A stretch of DNA of 64,000 nucleotides from Myrica gale (Eukaryota; Streptophyta; Magnoliopsida; Fagales; Myricaceae). Below are positions 20,201-32,308 of this stretch, one piece after another. Where the stretch lies: contig OZ005618.1 of the NCBI GenBank assembly GCA_963930655.1, forward strand, positions 7,462,001 to 7,526,000, written 5' to 3'. Position 1 is the first letter of the stretch; the number at the start of each line of letters is the position of its first letter. A model generated the notes under the pieces. The model was not told where the DNA came from and searched no databases. It worked only from the letters and a program-made list of their open reading frames with translations. Both the position numbers and the translations under genes were made by a program.

Positions 20201-20915
20201 TAGTCACCTTTAACAGATCAAAATCTTCTGAAACACAAACCCAAGCTTCAAGGTCGAAGTGGTTCTTCACCCTTTCGTCATTGTACACTCGTTGAGCAAG
20301 AGTGGTCTTGCCCATTCCTCCCATGCCCACTATGGCAATCACACCTACCTCATTGCCACTCTTATCTTCTGAGAGCAACCCCTTAATAATTTCCTCCTTG
20401 TCATCATCTCTGCCAAAAATACTAGATTCTTCAACCAAAGAAGTCGTGGGCGATCTTTCCGATGATCTCCCTGTAACACCTTCTCTTAGACCTATGACAT
20501 CCTTTTGTTCGGCTAGAGACTTCAGCCGGTGGAGTACCTTTTCTATCTTTCCTCTTAGTTTAGAAAGTGAAAGAGAAGCGTAGGTGCGATTTCGTACCTT
20601 AATTGCAGTTGTTTCAAATTCAGCATCCAGCTTGCGTCGTAAGGCTTGAGTAGAAACCTTATCAAGGATGTCCTCTGCATCATAGACGGCATCTTTCAAC
20701 TCATCAAGCCATGTTTTCACATTAGGCTTTGTGGTTTGCTTTTCCTCTGCGTCTTCGACCAGCACATTCACGGCCAGCAAACCTATCTTCAACTTGTTTA
20801 CGAGTCCACCAATGAGTTTATGTCCTTGAAGGAAGTCAGTGACCTCACGAGATGCCGCCCTATCGATTAACACTTGAAGGATGGCAGAGAGAAGAGCTCC
20901 TGCAACCTCTGCCAT
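17296..20915 (-). CDS. CC-NB-LRR (CNL) disease resistance protein, RPP13-like-1 type, C-terminal frameshift
   Basis: Single-exon gene starting MAEVAGALLSA, the usual CNL start. Domains: coiled-coil Rx-type N-terminus (1-150, with the DAVYDAEDILD motif at about 74-84); NB-ARC with P-loop GMGGMGKTT (197-205), kinase-2 LLILDDVW (272-279), IITTRD (303-308), GLPLA (364-368), CFAYCAIFPKDY (421-432) and the MHD motif at 486-488; then many LRRs. It would act as an intracellular immune receptor that binds ADP/ATP and triggers defence on effector sensing. The first frame ends at codon 1136 with a non-LRR tail. Near 17610 a one-base loss shifts the frame. The other frame continues from there for roughly 100 codons of good LRR sequence (QTLTSLRHVEFDG to QRCPLLKKQWQRRKGK) to TGA at 17296. 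Either this allele makes a truncated receptor or the assembly has an indel. No paralogue lies nearby. Confidence 0.92.
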
Positions 20916-21227
20916 TTTGTCTTCGTTGCTGTGGAAGAAAGCAAAGGAAATGAATGGAAGGAAATTGAATTGCGAGCTTCAACAAGAAACAGGCCACACG
21001 AGGGGACTTAAAACTGCGAATAGTCTATGAATAATGGAACCAACTTGTTTTTCCACACAGCTTGCATTATTTTACAAGGAAATTATCAATTTGTTCAGGT
21101 GTGAAATTGAAGAATATCCAATCATTCTAGTTATCTCGAATTTATCAGCTCAGAAGGAAAAAAATAAAACAGAAAGAAAGCAGGACGTACCATATCGCTT
21201 CGTTATCTCGAATTTATCGTCCCTAAA

Positions 21228-21573
21228 AAGTCTTTGCTTTAGTCAAGTAAAGGAATCCAGTTAGAAGCATCACAGATCACATGTTCTACAGTAATATCAT
21301 GGCCTACCACCAAAGGGAAGGGGAAAGGAAAATGCCTGAGGCATATCCTTGGAATAATCGATATTCATGTTGCGCGTGTGGTTTGGACTCGTTGAAATAA
21401 AAGTCTTTGCTTTAGTCAAGTAAAGGAATCCAGTTAGAAGCATCACGGATCACGTGTTCTACAGTAATGTCATGGCCTACCACCAAAGAAAGGGGAAAGG
21501 AAAATGCCAGCCAGAGGAAAATATCCTTGGAATAATGGATATTCATGCTGCGTGTGGTTTGGACTCGTTGAAA
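21228..21573. repeat. 173-bp tandem duplication
   Basis: Two adjacent copies start with AAGTCTTTGC at 21228 and 21401. Both contain CTTTAGTCAAGTAAAGGAAT, a CATGGCCTACCACCAAAG block and a TGTGGTTTGGACTCG block. Differences are few single bases and small indels, so the duplication is fairly recent. It lies upstream of the CNL gene start. The rest of 20916-22430 is AT-rich spacer with a poly-G tract at about 22145-22157. Confidence 0.9.
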
Positions 21574-22439
21574 TGGCCTGGCATTTTGGTATTAAAAAAA
21601 TTTATGAAAATAATAATAATTTATTTGAATGATATTTTTTAAGATAAAAATAATAATTTAATTGAGAGATAATATTGTAATTACTATATTATGTTTAAAT
21701 TTTCTCACTAGTTAAAATGACATTTAGATATTAAAAAAATTTATGAAAGTAAAAAAATAAACATTTTAAATAAATTTTTTATATTTTTAAAAATGAAAAA
21801 TAATAATTTAATTGAGAAAAATTATATTATAATTATTTTATTATATCAAATTTAAAATTTTAGTAATCAAACACAGCTTCAGTAAACTTGTAAAGAATCT
21901 GAACTACCGTGGGATTTCATCGTGATTCGTGAAGACTGAACCGAAGTTTCTTTCGGCTGAACGCATGCTTTAAACTCTGGGTTGGGTATTAGATATAGGC
22001 AAATCGTGTACTTTTGACCCAGTGTAGCATGACCAATTGTCCCTTAGATTATTTCTTCCCATTTTCTGTTGATTCATTTTTTCTTACTTGGCCAACCCTT
22101 TTCCTTTGGTCCCATATATCTGGTGAAAAAGGTACCAACATTCAGGGGGGGGGGGGGGAAGAAGAAAATTGATTATTTGGAATCAATTACTAATGGGCAT
22201 GGAAGGAGAATCAAAATAGGACAAACGAATTGCAGAGCTTGTAAGGACAAGGTCACGTGAATGATCGATTTATAATAGTTTAATTCTAGTTTTATTGATT
22301 CAGATAATATGACTTTTGGATTCACCCTCTGATAAATGGGCAAAATCAGTAAATAACGAAAGCAAATGTTTGTTTGGGAGAAAGGAAAAATACACTCATC
22401 AATTCACAGAAAGCGAAAAGAAATGGAATTAACATTATT

Positions 22440-25205
22440 TAAAAGACATGATCATCTCTACCCAGCCTATTCAACGACTTCAAATTCCTGGCTCTTTCTC
22501 TCATTGCCTCCCCTTCCTTGCCCACCACTAGTCTTCTTACACAGCTCTTTCTATCTCACCTCTCTCCAACTCATCCCCCAATTCCAGGCCTACCCTCCAT
22601 ACATGAGTTACATATCTTGTGTTCACTCTCTGGTCCCCGAAACATGGTCTGCATATCATCGGAATTCCTTCACTAATACTCTCCAGGGTCGAATTCCAAC
22701 CACAATGGCTCAGAAACCCTCCCACCGCCTCATGCGCCAAAACTTCCTTCTGAGGCACCCATTTTACAATGCAGCCTCTCTCTCCAAGTGTTTCTCTAAG
22801 AACTTCAGGCAGTACTACTTCTATCCATTGTGAACCCCGAATTGAGTCCGGCCGTACCACCCACAAGAAAGGCTGCTGGCTGTTGGCTAGTCCCCATGCA
22901 ATTTCGGCTAGCTCCTTATCATCCGCAGACGCTATGCATGCTTCCCAAGCTTACGTATATAACCGATTTTTTCGTTTGCTTCCCAAGCCATTCCTTGCAG
23001 CTTGTGTCCTCATCCAATAAGCTACCACAGGAGGAGCCTGGAGCAAATTTGTATATGGGACCAAGGGGCAGTACTGGAACTTGTCATTGTTGTTGGATAT
23101 GTGCGAGTGTTGAAGGTTCAAGGCAGTCTATGGTATTCCGAACGATGGCTGAAGATGTTCTAACGTCGTAAGCAAGAACTACCAGCTGCAGAAAGTTATA
23201 TATAGTACTTCTAGACAGGGAATTAAATGGTAGATCCTTAAATCTGAGAGGATGAAGTTCTGGAACTGCGTCGTGATACAGAATCTGTAGTCCAGATCCG
23301 TGAAGGTTACTATCAGCAAGCTACCCAAGAAAATGAAAACTTTGCTAGCCGTGACTACTAGGGCCTTAATATTGATATCAGTGTTATGTCATCTTCATAG
23401 ATATTCATTTTTGTTATCAATATCTGAAAAACTAGTTTAGACCCTGACTTCACCTAGAGGGGGTGAATAGGTGAATTATAAAAATTATTTAAACAAACAC
23501 AATATTAAAACAAGTTTTAATACTGAACAGCCTAGATCAAACAATTAATTCAACACAATCATTAAAACCGAAAATCAACTTGAAAAGCGAGATCAATCAA
23601 ACATAAGGAAACAAACGATTTGATGACGAAGTGGAAAACCTTTGAAATACCATTCAAAGGAAAAACCACTCCGGGCTAGCAGCCACCCGAAATCCACTAA
23701 GAAGAATAACTTACAACAGTGATTCAGACACGAGCAACCCCAGTTGCTTGACTCTGACACCCCTGAAGTAATAATTTAAGCTACCTCGCTCAGACCCGCT
23801 CCAAGCGGCATTCACCTCAACGCCTTGAGGTTCTTCTTAAAGATCTCCACGAACAATCTTGTTCTTCAGCACTCATTCACCACCATGAAGGAATCAACAC
23901 AATATATTTGAAGATTGAGGAAGATATTCTCTACCTTGAAGCACCAAAAACTCACAACCTTTCTCCCTTAGAAAAGAGGCAGCCAAACCTATTCAAAAAC
24001 TCCTTTAAAACCTTTTGGACGGCCACACTCGAACATATTATGGTTTCACCTCTCTTCCCAAAAGGAAACTCCATAAATTCAGCATTTTCTGAAATTCGCC
24101 GGAGACCGCTCGAGCGTCAGTCGAGCGCTCGTCGAACGCAAGGCTTCTGTCTGAATTTTTCATAGTGTCACTCGAGTTGCTGTCGAGCTGCTGTCGAGCG
24201 TGGCGTCTCTGTATAATGTTCTTCAAAGGACGCTCGAGCGCTGATCGAGCGCTGCGAGTCTGTCTGCATATTCCAAGGACGCTCGAGCGTTGGTCGAGCG
24301 CTGGTTGCATGGGATGACATATACAACAGACCATGACATATTTTGACAGCAACTCTTGAACATGTAACTTACAACTCAAACACGACTTATTTTGACACGG
24401 AATAATGCCGACACGAAAATACCCTAACAATATCATACGCCAATATATTCTCCAAACGCTTTGACGAGATGAATACGACACAAAAGAATAAAAAAATGGG
24501 AAATTTAAAAACCATTGAAGTTTTTATAAGATATTAAAATTGACAAATCACTCTTAAAACCATAAAATGATATTATAATTGTTATTAACGTTTAAGACAG
24601 GCCGCAGCATGTCATATAACTATATATATTAACTAATATATGACCTGCAAGTGATCAATTCTGTTAGAATTTTGGACGGAGATGTGAGAGAGTAATATTG
24701 TAAGCATGGGAAGGGGAGTACGATTAAGCAAACAGGGGCGTAACAGTCCTTTCCTTCAGAAAATATATTGCACATATATACCTGGGAAGGGGAGTACGAC
24801 CTTCCGCCTGGAGTTGAACAATAGCGGGCCGAGCTAGAGAAGTGGCAGTACCGGTGGTGCGTAAGATTATGCTTGGAAGCTTCAGAGAAGTAGCGATTTG
24901 CATCCTCATGATCTGAGACAAATATTCGTGTAAATGCGATTTGCAGTTGACATTGAGTGCCAAAATAAGAGCTACTATATCCCCTGATGAGATATCGTTT
25001 TTGGATAGGCCATAGGTAGCTGGAAGAAATCGAAACACGGATGTTTGGAAGGATTGGGACAATTAAACTTGGGGTGAACAACGGTGATGGAAAATCCATT
25101 GGAGTGGAGGATGGTGCCAAGCTGAAGCATGGGATTTATGTGACCTTCGAATGGGCATGGCAGTATAACCAACCGGCGCCGAGGCCTCTGTCTATTCTTT
25201 TCCAT
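22440..25205 (-). pseudogene. UDP-glycosyltransferase (UGT76-like) pseudogene with LTR-interrupted intron
   Basis: Exon 1 (25205 to about 24786) starts MEKNRQRPRRRLVILPCPFE and keeps [15 protein letters not shown] with the catalytic histidine. It then has a frameshift near 25030 and a deletion that removes the segment holding the catalytic-Asp region, and ends at AEGRTPLP before GTATAT. Exon 2 starts after CTACAG at 23284, has frameshifts near 22930 and 22540, and retains a complete PSPG box ([15 protein letters not shown] through [10 protein letters not shown] to FGDQ). The intron is about 1.5 kb because a 1-kb solo LTR sits in it. Compared with the intact gene at 8815-10863 the layout is the same, so this is a duplicate that has decayed. 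Confidence 0.88.
23425..24429 (-). mobile_element. Solo LTR, 1005 bp, with 5-bp target duplication
   Basis: Read on the minus strand it begins TGTTAGGGTATTTTCG and ends CTAGTTTTTCA, with TG-CA termini. It is flanked by exact ATATC direct repeats (23420-23424 and 24430-24434). The interior shows repeated CGCTCGAGCG and TCGAGCGCTCG motifs and, near the 3' end, a CACCCCCTCTAG block typical of long Copia (SIRE/Maximus-like) LTRs. No internal region remains, so it arose by LTR-LTR recombination. It lies in the intron of the UGT pseudogene. Confidence 0.9.
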
Positions 25206-25209
25206 CTCT

Positions 25210-25970
25210 CTCTCCCTCTCTCTCTCAATCGCTTGTACCCGCAGGAGGTTGCAGCTACCTATTTTGCTTGCTTCAGCTGGCTTTCTTATTGAACTTTTCA
25301 AAAGAACAATATGGGAAATGAAGTGTGTCTAGTTGCTGTGAAAACAGCATGAGTGCCTTCCAACGGTATATGAGGACCGAGCTAGAGGGAACACTCTCCG
25401 AACAGACACATTGATGCGGTGGACTTGTCACGTTGTTGTAAGTCGATATTTTTTTTTTCTAAGCTTGTCCGTCGATATTTGAAAGAGAACAAAATAGAGA
25501 CTAGAAAAATCATAGTTTATTTTGGCTCTTTTGTTCGATTTTATTGCTCGTGGGTTGGTGGTTTTTGCTTGAATATCTTTCTTAGCTGGCTGTATCTGTT
25601 CTTTTAATTTTGGTAATTGGAAGTTGGAACCTGTTCTTTATTTTAAAAGTTTGTTCTTCGAACATCGAGACAACGTGGGTATCTGTTTTCTATATACGTC
25701 AAAAGTTTCAGTCCAACTTATAAATTATCTGTACAATGTTAAACCTAATTAACTTGGAGAGAGATTCTCTCCAATTTACTGACTATAGCCGATTAGTTTG
25801 AGTAAAAACACAAAATGCATCAAATGCTATGGGCCCACACTATTTCATAATTAAAACTACATCATTGAATATTATAATCTTTCTATCTCTGAATTGGACC
25901 ATTCAATTTGGTCAATAAATAAAAGAGAATCATAAACGCACGTAGAGAAAATATAATTATGGTTCTCGAT
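25210..25970. other. Spacer upstream of the UGT pseudogene; nothing recognised
   Basis: A CT-rich stretch lies next to the pseudogene start, followed by AT-rich sequence with no coding frame or bounded repeat. Confidence 0.55.
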
Positions 25971-25974
25971 TATT

Positions 25975-26491
25975 TGTTTCATTCATGTATGAAGTCTTCT
26001 TCATCCCTTGTTGCACCAATAGATCTTTTACGCTTCGCTGCCACAATCTGAAATTTTCAGTTTCATCGAACTCATCACATCGAATTTAGCAATCGAAGTA
26101 TTTATCGACATTACTGAACCTGGCACTCTGATACCAATTATTGTTATCATGCACAATAATGATGAACAATATACGAAAATTGAAGAGAGAAAGAGAATTG
26201 AGACAAAGGTTTAACGTGGTTCGGCAATATGCCTGCATCCATAAAAGAGAGCGGCCAAAGATTTTACAATCTGAAATAATACCTGTGTTACATCATAGAC
26301 TAAATATTTATAAGAAATCTTAGACCCTACATTCCTAAACTTATTAGAACTCAAATACTTGGATAACGAATTAGAGTTCAAAAACTTGGATATCCTAATA
26401 GAACTCAAATACTTACATATTCTATTAGATATCCTATTAGAACTCAACTACTTGAATATCTTAAAAATAGGAGTCATCTTTATATGTAACA
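25975..26491 (-). mobile_element. Copia 5' end: LTR, primer-binding site and start of gag
   Basis: On the minus strand a 350-bp LTR (26491 to 26142, TGTTACATATA to GCATGATAACA) is followed by TGGTATCAGAGTGCC, close to the initiator-Met tRNA primer site. The gag start then reads AKFDVMSFDETENFRLWQ and KDLLVQQGM, as in Copia elements. The frame is lost after about 45 codons near 25975. The LTR has repeated ACTCAAATACTTGGATA-like units. The rest of the element is absent. Confidence 0.8.
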
Positions 26492-27410
26492 AAATGCAAT
26501 CGTAATTTTAAGAGTTAAAAAATTAATTTTGAAATATTTAACTGTGAGTGGAAAATGTTTAAAATTAATAATTTATGATTACAATATGAGAAAAATAATA
26601 CATTAAAATATAAAGTATGATAACAAAACTCATAATGTTGGAGGATAAAAGTATATTTATTTAAAAAAAAAACTCCCAAGAATTGATTTGTATTGTGCAG
26701 CGTGCTTGTAATAGTACTCCAAAATTGAATAGCAAAAATAAGTGCATTTCTCGAAATGGAAAGTCAAATCATTGCACGTGGAATATCGATCGAGGAAAAA
26801 TTTGCTCATAATTCGATTTTCCAATTTTGACTTTTTTTTAAACCATAATTCTGAATTGATTAGTACAGCTCATACCTATCTATATATTTAACCATGTACG
26901 TACACTTGAGATGGAAACAAAAATAAAGGTACAATGACCCACGTGTCCATTAAACTACTCCACTGTATTTCTTTTTTCGTCAGCAGTGAAAAGGAAATAA
27001 AGAGTTAAAAATGGATTTACCGCTGTACTACACTTTAGAGCCATCCTTGCATGGGCGTGTACTGCATGCCATTGCCAAACACACCGTTTCAAAGGACTCA
27101 ACGGGCCGGCGATTTATTGCAATGATGTTTGATTTTTAGATAAATAAAAATTCGCAAGGAAGCCTAACGAATGTGCCTCTTTATTCTAATTGAATATTTC
27201 AAGGAATAAAAAAACATAATTAATAATTTAAATGGCCTACTTTTATTTGAGTTAGGCATTCAAGGAAAAGCATAATATGAAAAAAAATGAATGAATTAAT
27301 TAATGTAATATTGGTAATATAAGTACTTTTCCTCTTTTATCTCACGGATATAGCTAAAACCATAAGCGGCTGTGGTAGAGCTGCAAGGGAAACGAGTTTC
27401 ATCATCTTTG
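26492..27410. other. Spacer upstream of the first COPT gene
   Basis: AT-rich with no gene. A GTACGTAC octamer lies at about 26895-26902 and a GTAC at about 27058. Both could be distant copper-response cores. Confidence 0.45.
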
Positions 27411-27414
27411 TGCA

Positions 27415-27449
27415 GTACATGGTCATGTTGACGCTTGCGATTGATGTAC
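27415..27449 (+). promoter_or_regulatory. Possible copper-response elements upstream of the first COPT gene
   Basis: Two GTAC cores (27415-27418 and 27446-27449) lie within 200 bases of the start codon. GTAC is the core bound by the copper-deficiency regulator SPL7, and Arabidopsis COPT genes are SPL7 targets. The core is short and occurs by chance, so this is suggestive only. Confidence 0.3.
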
Positions 27450-27596
27450 GATCAGAGAGTTGGAGTAAATTGTGACGTTATATTACAGCTAGCATTCTAA
27501 TTTATAACTAGTGGGCGGCTCTCATGGAGCCGTACCAAATCACGCCCACGAGAGACAAAGACTTTGTGTGAGAAAGAGAAGGAAGGGCCAGCAAGA

Positions 27597-28106
27597 ATGA
27601 ATGGAGGTATGCCCGGCATGGGTGGGATGGCGCAACCACCGCCACCACCTATGAGTTGGATGGCACCGTCACCATCACCTATAAATGGGATGGCGCCGCC
27701 ATCACCTATGGGTGGGATGGATAACGAAATGGCCATGACGCATATGACCTTCACCTGGAGCAAAAACGGGTACATACTCTTCTCTGGTTGGCCTGGCACA
27801 AGGACTGGCATGTATGCATTAGCCTTGATCATCATCTTTGTCGTCTCGATCATTGTTGAAGGGCTGTCTTGCACGCTGGTCAAGAAAGGCCCAAAGAATG
27901 TCGCCTCTGGTTTGATCCAGACTTTGTTACATGGGCTAAAGGTAGGGCTGGGTTTTTTGGTTATGTTGGCTGTAATGTCTTTCAACGTTGGAGTCCTTAT
28001 GGCTGCTGTGATCGGGCATACGCTGGGGTTCTTCTTGTTTCATAGTAGGGTTTTCAAGGCATCAGATAAAGTAAACTGCAATGACGATCTTCCATCCGGT
28101 TGTTGA
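27597..28106 (+). CDS. COPT/CTR-family copper transporter
   Basis: Intronless gene of 169 residues from the ATG at 27597. An in-frame ATG 11 codons upstream (27564) is possible, but the downstream start begins directly with the Met-rich domain MNGGMPGMGGM. The N-terminus alternates Met and Pro-rich repeats (PMSWMAPSPSP and PMGGM) and ends in MTHMTFTWSKNGYILFSGWPG, the entry to the first of three membrane helices. Helix 2 carries the family Met-x3-Met (VMLAVMSFN) and helix 3 the GxxxG packing motif (GHTLGFFLF). The C-terminal Cys is at the very end (SGC). The family forms trimers that import Cu(I) at the plasma membrane or vacuole. It is a paralogue of the gene at 34274. The proline-rich insertion is unusually long for the family. 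Confidence 0.93.
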   Translation: MNGGMPGMGGMAQPPPPPMSWMAPSPSPINGMAPPSPMGGMDNEMAMTHMTFTWSKNGYILFSGWPGTRTGMYALALIIIFVVSIIVEGLSCTLVKKGPKNVASGLIQTLLHGLKVGLGFLVMLAVMSFNVGVLMAAVIGHTLGFFLFHSRVFKASDKVNCNDDLPSGC

Positions 28107-31100
28107 ATGCAAAGAAGCGACTTCTGTGACTTCTCCTATTGGTCTTCTCCTTGTGGGTACCAATAAATTAATAAGGGAAAATCTCTCCCACGCTTGAATT
28201 TGTGTGTTTGCATTGCTTGTTGACGACAAGAGATTTGTATTCTTTTGACGGTCGTTTCTCCATGAATAATCTCTATCGGATGTTATGGGTGTATAGTGTT
28301 TGATGAAATCTATAAAGCAAATGATGGAGGAATTAGTATCTTTCTTTTAATGGTCTGCATATAGCTCAGGGAAAATATGTTTCATTTTCTGTTCTAATTT
28401 CTTATGATGGAGGAATTAGTATCTTTCTTTTATAGGCATTTAGGAAACAGCTCCGGACCAAGTTCTTCCCCAATAGAGAGAGAGAGAGTACAAATTGAGC
28501 TAATGTTCAAAGAAAATCGAGTTAATACCCACACGCAAGGGGAGAAGTAGGGCAGACTGAGGAGTGTGTTAGGTATATAGGAGGGTTTTGGGGGAGGTCT
28601 ATGGAGGATAAAAGGAAAAGAGGACATTAATGAATTCGACAGGGGGAAGGAAGAAAAGAATAAGCCCACCCCGGGCTGCCTATGTTATATATTAGAGGCT
28701 CGGAAACGAAGCTAGGGGAGGGGCGAGGGGGGCCAAAGTCTCCAAAAAAAAGAGAGCCTATTTCTTAGTCTTGAGTAATGGGTTTTTGACAGTTTTCTTC
28801 TTACTTTATTCATTTTGGTCCTCGTACATATATGTTTTTTTATACAATTGGCCCCTCCTATATTGAATTCCTAATTTTGGCCCTAGTAATTAGATCAGTG
28901 CATTTGAAATTAACAGTATTTTTACACGTATATCAATATAATTTAATATTATTATTTTTACATATTAATATAATTAAACAAATTTTAAAAATATTTCAAT
29001 AAAATTAAAACATGACCTAAATATTTACACTCTTCTTGTACTTCTTAATATTTTCACAAAACGAACATGCACCAGTTCAATCCAAATCTGGTGCACAGGA
29101 GATATTCTAATATTTCTCTTTTGAAAAAAAAGAAGAAGGTAGGAGACACGTTGAACGTGGCCAAAAACAAAATTAAGTTAAATGATAACGTCACCCTATA
29201 TGGGTATCGAATTATAATATTATTTTGAAAAACTATTACAAAAATTTAACTCAAGAAAAGAAAAGAGTGTTTCATTTTAGTGTTAAGATTATATCTCTGA
29301 ACAATTGATATTTATATATTTATATAATATATTCATACAAGCCAATAAGAAAATATTTCAGAAATTTTAAAAATTATTGCATGAATTTTTATGAGCATAT
29401 ATCATATATCAATATATCCACGTGATCATATATTGCCATTTGATGTGTCACGTTATCAATTTAGTTAAAAATTTCGTGCAAAAATGTGACAAGAGAGTGA
29501 TTTTGCAAGCGTGACCTCCATCTAATTAGATAGTGATCTGTCAATTTCAAATATGTGTAGTTTTTTAAAATCTCATAAAATTTTAGGAAGTAATTGTTAA
29601 ATTACTCAAAAATTATACTAAACACTAAAATAGGAAAATGACAGAAAGATTACGATGGAAAGAAAATGTAATTTTCCTTGTGTTGTACTAATGGATGAAA
29701 TGACACATTAAGGCTGCGTTTGTGAAATAAATTTTTACTCGTTCTAAAATTTTAACACAATAAAAAATTATAATATAATTTCTCTTTTTCCATCACATCA
29801 TTACTTTTTACTATAATAAATACTAAAAATTATCTCTTTTTTATTTTTTTTACCAAATTTAATACCCTAAAATTTTATTACGAGTGTAATCAATTACAAA
29901 AATAGAGAGTCTTCTATAATTAACTCGGAGAATTTTTAGGTCTATTGACTTGTTCTTCGTCTTTTCTCGTCGAAATTATGTTTGACAAGAGGGATTCGAA
30001 CAATCTTAAAAATAAAATAAATTCACGTACGGTTGCCTATCTCAACCCAAATGTTGATATGACATGAACTTTCCATTCAATGGCCCACATGAGACCATTA
30101 GGGGAAGGCCGGACCCTGCAGGAGCTTTACAAAAATCGATCAAAGACACAGATATACCAATGCACGATCCATGCCTTAGCTTGCAATGGGCGTAGGAAAC
30201 TTGAATCCCACGGAAAAGTAAATAATAGATAGATAAGCTGCTGATGCAATCAATTTCTTCACTCCCTTCTCTTCGTTATAAGCTACCTTTAATTTGAATG
30301 TATGCCTGATAATTAATATGGTCTCGGTTGGATGTGACAACAAAAATTTTCCACCCAATTCGTCACTACAAGTGATATTTCTTGTACTGAGAGTTGACCA
30401 AATACAAATTGATAAGTTCAACCTAAAATCCTTATACCTACGGATGCCATTAGAAAGTTAAATCAATTTTATCTTATAAAAATAAACATGATTCCAATTG
30501 TTCTGTTTTTGACACTCCTTATATATTTAATTTGAACATATCTGGTCTAGTTTGGACTTATTATAAGACCTTAAATTTAAAAACCAATTCGAACAAAGCT
30601 AGACACCCCCACAGCCCGGACTCCCTTTTAATTTACCGATTTGACCCTCCTAAGAAGTCGAACACAATCATTCTCCTTACCCTACAATTTTAAGGCTATG
30701 TTTGTGTAACAAAATTTTAACCACCTAAAATTTTATCATTATTAGAAAATACTCATTAATTTTTATATATTTTTTTACTTTTTCACCTTTTCTCCTCACT
30801 TTTTCATCAACCTCAATACCTGAAATTTTACTTCTCAAACACAACATAAATGCATCCTGCGCATTTTGGCTACTCAGAGTGAGCTAATAGGGATAAAATG
30901 AGAGAGATGACACAGAGAAAAAAAAATTGCATATCTGTAATTTCACATTCGTATGCATATTTGGAAAAAAGTTTTGGTTTTAGTTTTGTTTTTAATTTTT
31001 TATTAAAAAAATTTAATATTTAATATTTTTATTATAAGGAGTTGTTCGTATTTTTAACATTTTAATCAATATTTTTAATTTATTTTTTTATTTTATAAAT

Positions 31101-32308
31101 TTGACACGATTTTTACTTTATCCAAAAATTAAAACCAAAACCAAAATCCTTATTCCAAATAAGCCTTGATTTGACCTTTCAGTACTTTGCAGACGGCTTC
31201 TTTTTAGTAGTACTTTGCAGACTGCAGTACTGCAGTAAAATCGTTGGCCAGTACAAAGGATCCGACCCATTCTCATGTACTTCATACTTTTCCAACTTGC
31301 AGTCCAAAGTCCAGACACCCGTAAAAACCATCCAAATTTGGTCAGCTTTCGCGGAGTACGCAAGATAAGGATAAAAAAATATCGGCTTTGTTTGGAATGC
31401 GGGTTGGTCTCATGTTTGCAAATAGAAAATTTATCAAAATTTGAGGACTTGTAAAAGAGTTGATTAGAATTTTATTTAATTTTAATATATATATATATAT
31501 ATATAATAAAAATGTAAAATTTTATAAGATTAGTTGATAAAATATATTACTATTTTATTATTTTACAAGAAATAATTAACAATTTATATTTTGCCGTCTA
31601 ATTACCACATGAGCTATATCTTGAACTATCAAGTTTGACTTTTTGTATTTTAAATTATAATAAATTTACTTTTTGTAACCCTATGTTATAAGTAACGGTT
31701 AAGATTATAACCATGATGAAATCAGAACATACAATGTAAAAGTATAAAGCAATCGATGGTTTGATTGAAATAAAGAATGCATCAAATTTTATAGTTTGGG
31801 ATGTAATTTACAAAATCTATTAATTAGTTGGTCAAAAATGTAGTTTGTCTTCTTCTTCTTTTTTAATCTTTTGGATAAGTATAAGTTTTAATTACAGATA
31901 CAGTCTCTATATTATTTATTTTTAATATATCAGTCCTTAAACTATAATTTTGAACGGACCGATCTCTGTCATCTATTTTTTAAATATATAGATCATCTCA
32001 TCTATCAAAAATTAACTCACTAATAAAAACGGGTTCAAAATAGGTTATCCGATCTTGAAAATAGATATCCTATTCTTGTACTCATGTTGATTTTTTTGTT
32101 AACTAGCTATTTTTTTGTGGACTTATGTAAATAAGTTAATTTATAGTGGATAAAAAGATTCATATATTTAAAAAAATATCATAAATCTTACTCTACCACT
32201 AATTTATTAAAAGTAAATATTATCGATAATTAAGGCTATATATAATTATAATTGCTTCGCAGAGAAAACTTGTGGGCTCAAAAAAAGACTCACATAGAAT
32301 ATTTGTGT
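28107..32308. other. Long AT-rich spacer with degenerate repeats
   Basis: No gene recognised. A 29-bp direct repeat (ATGATGGAGGAATTAGTATC and following bases) occurs at about 28320 and 28404. A GA-rich stretch lies at 28475-28650. Two short AT-rich segments with inverted ends of the GTTTGTG type (about 29706-29890 and 30694-30850) look like copies of one MITE family, also seen at about 33625-33800 and 45708-45890. A TA microsatellite lies near 31480-31503. Confidence 0.5.

Noticed and set aside
22145-22157. Poly-G tract as a regulatory G-quadruplex
   Set aside because: A plain homopolymer, also seen near 10897; may be a sequencing or replication artefact and has no gene context.
27497-27985. 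162-codon minus-strand frame rich in Ile, Pro and Gly
   Set aside because: Antisense of the COPT gene; its repeats only mirror the Met/Pro-rich domain on the other strand.
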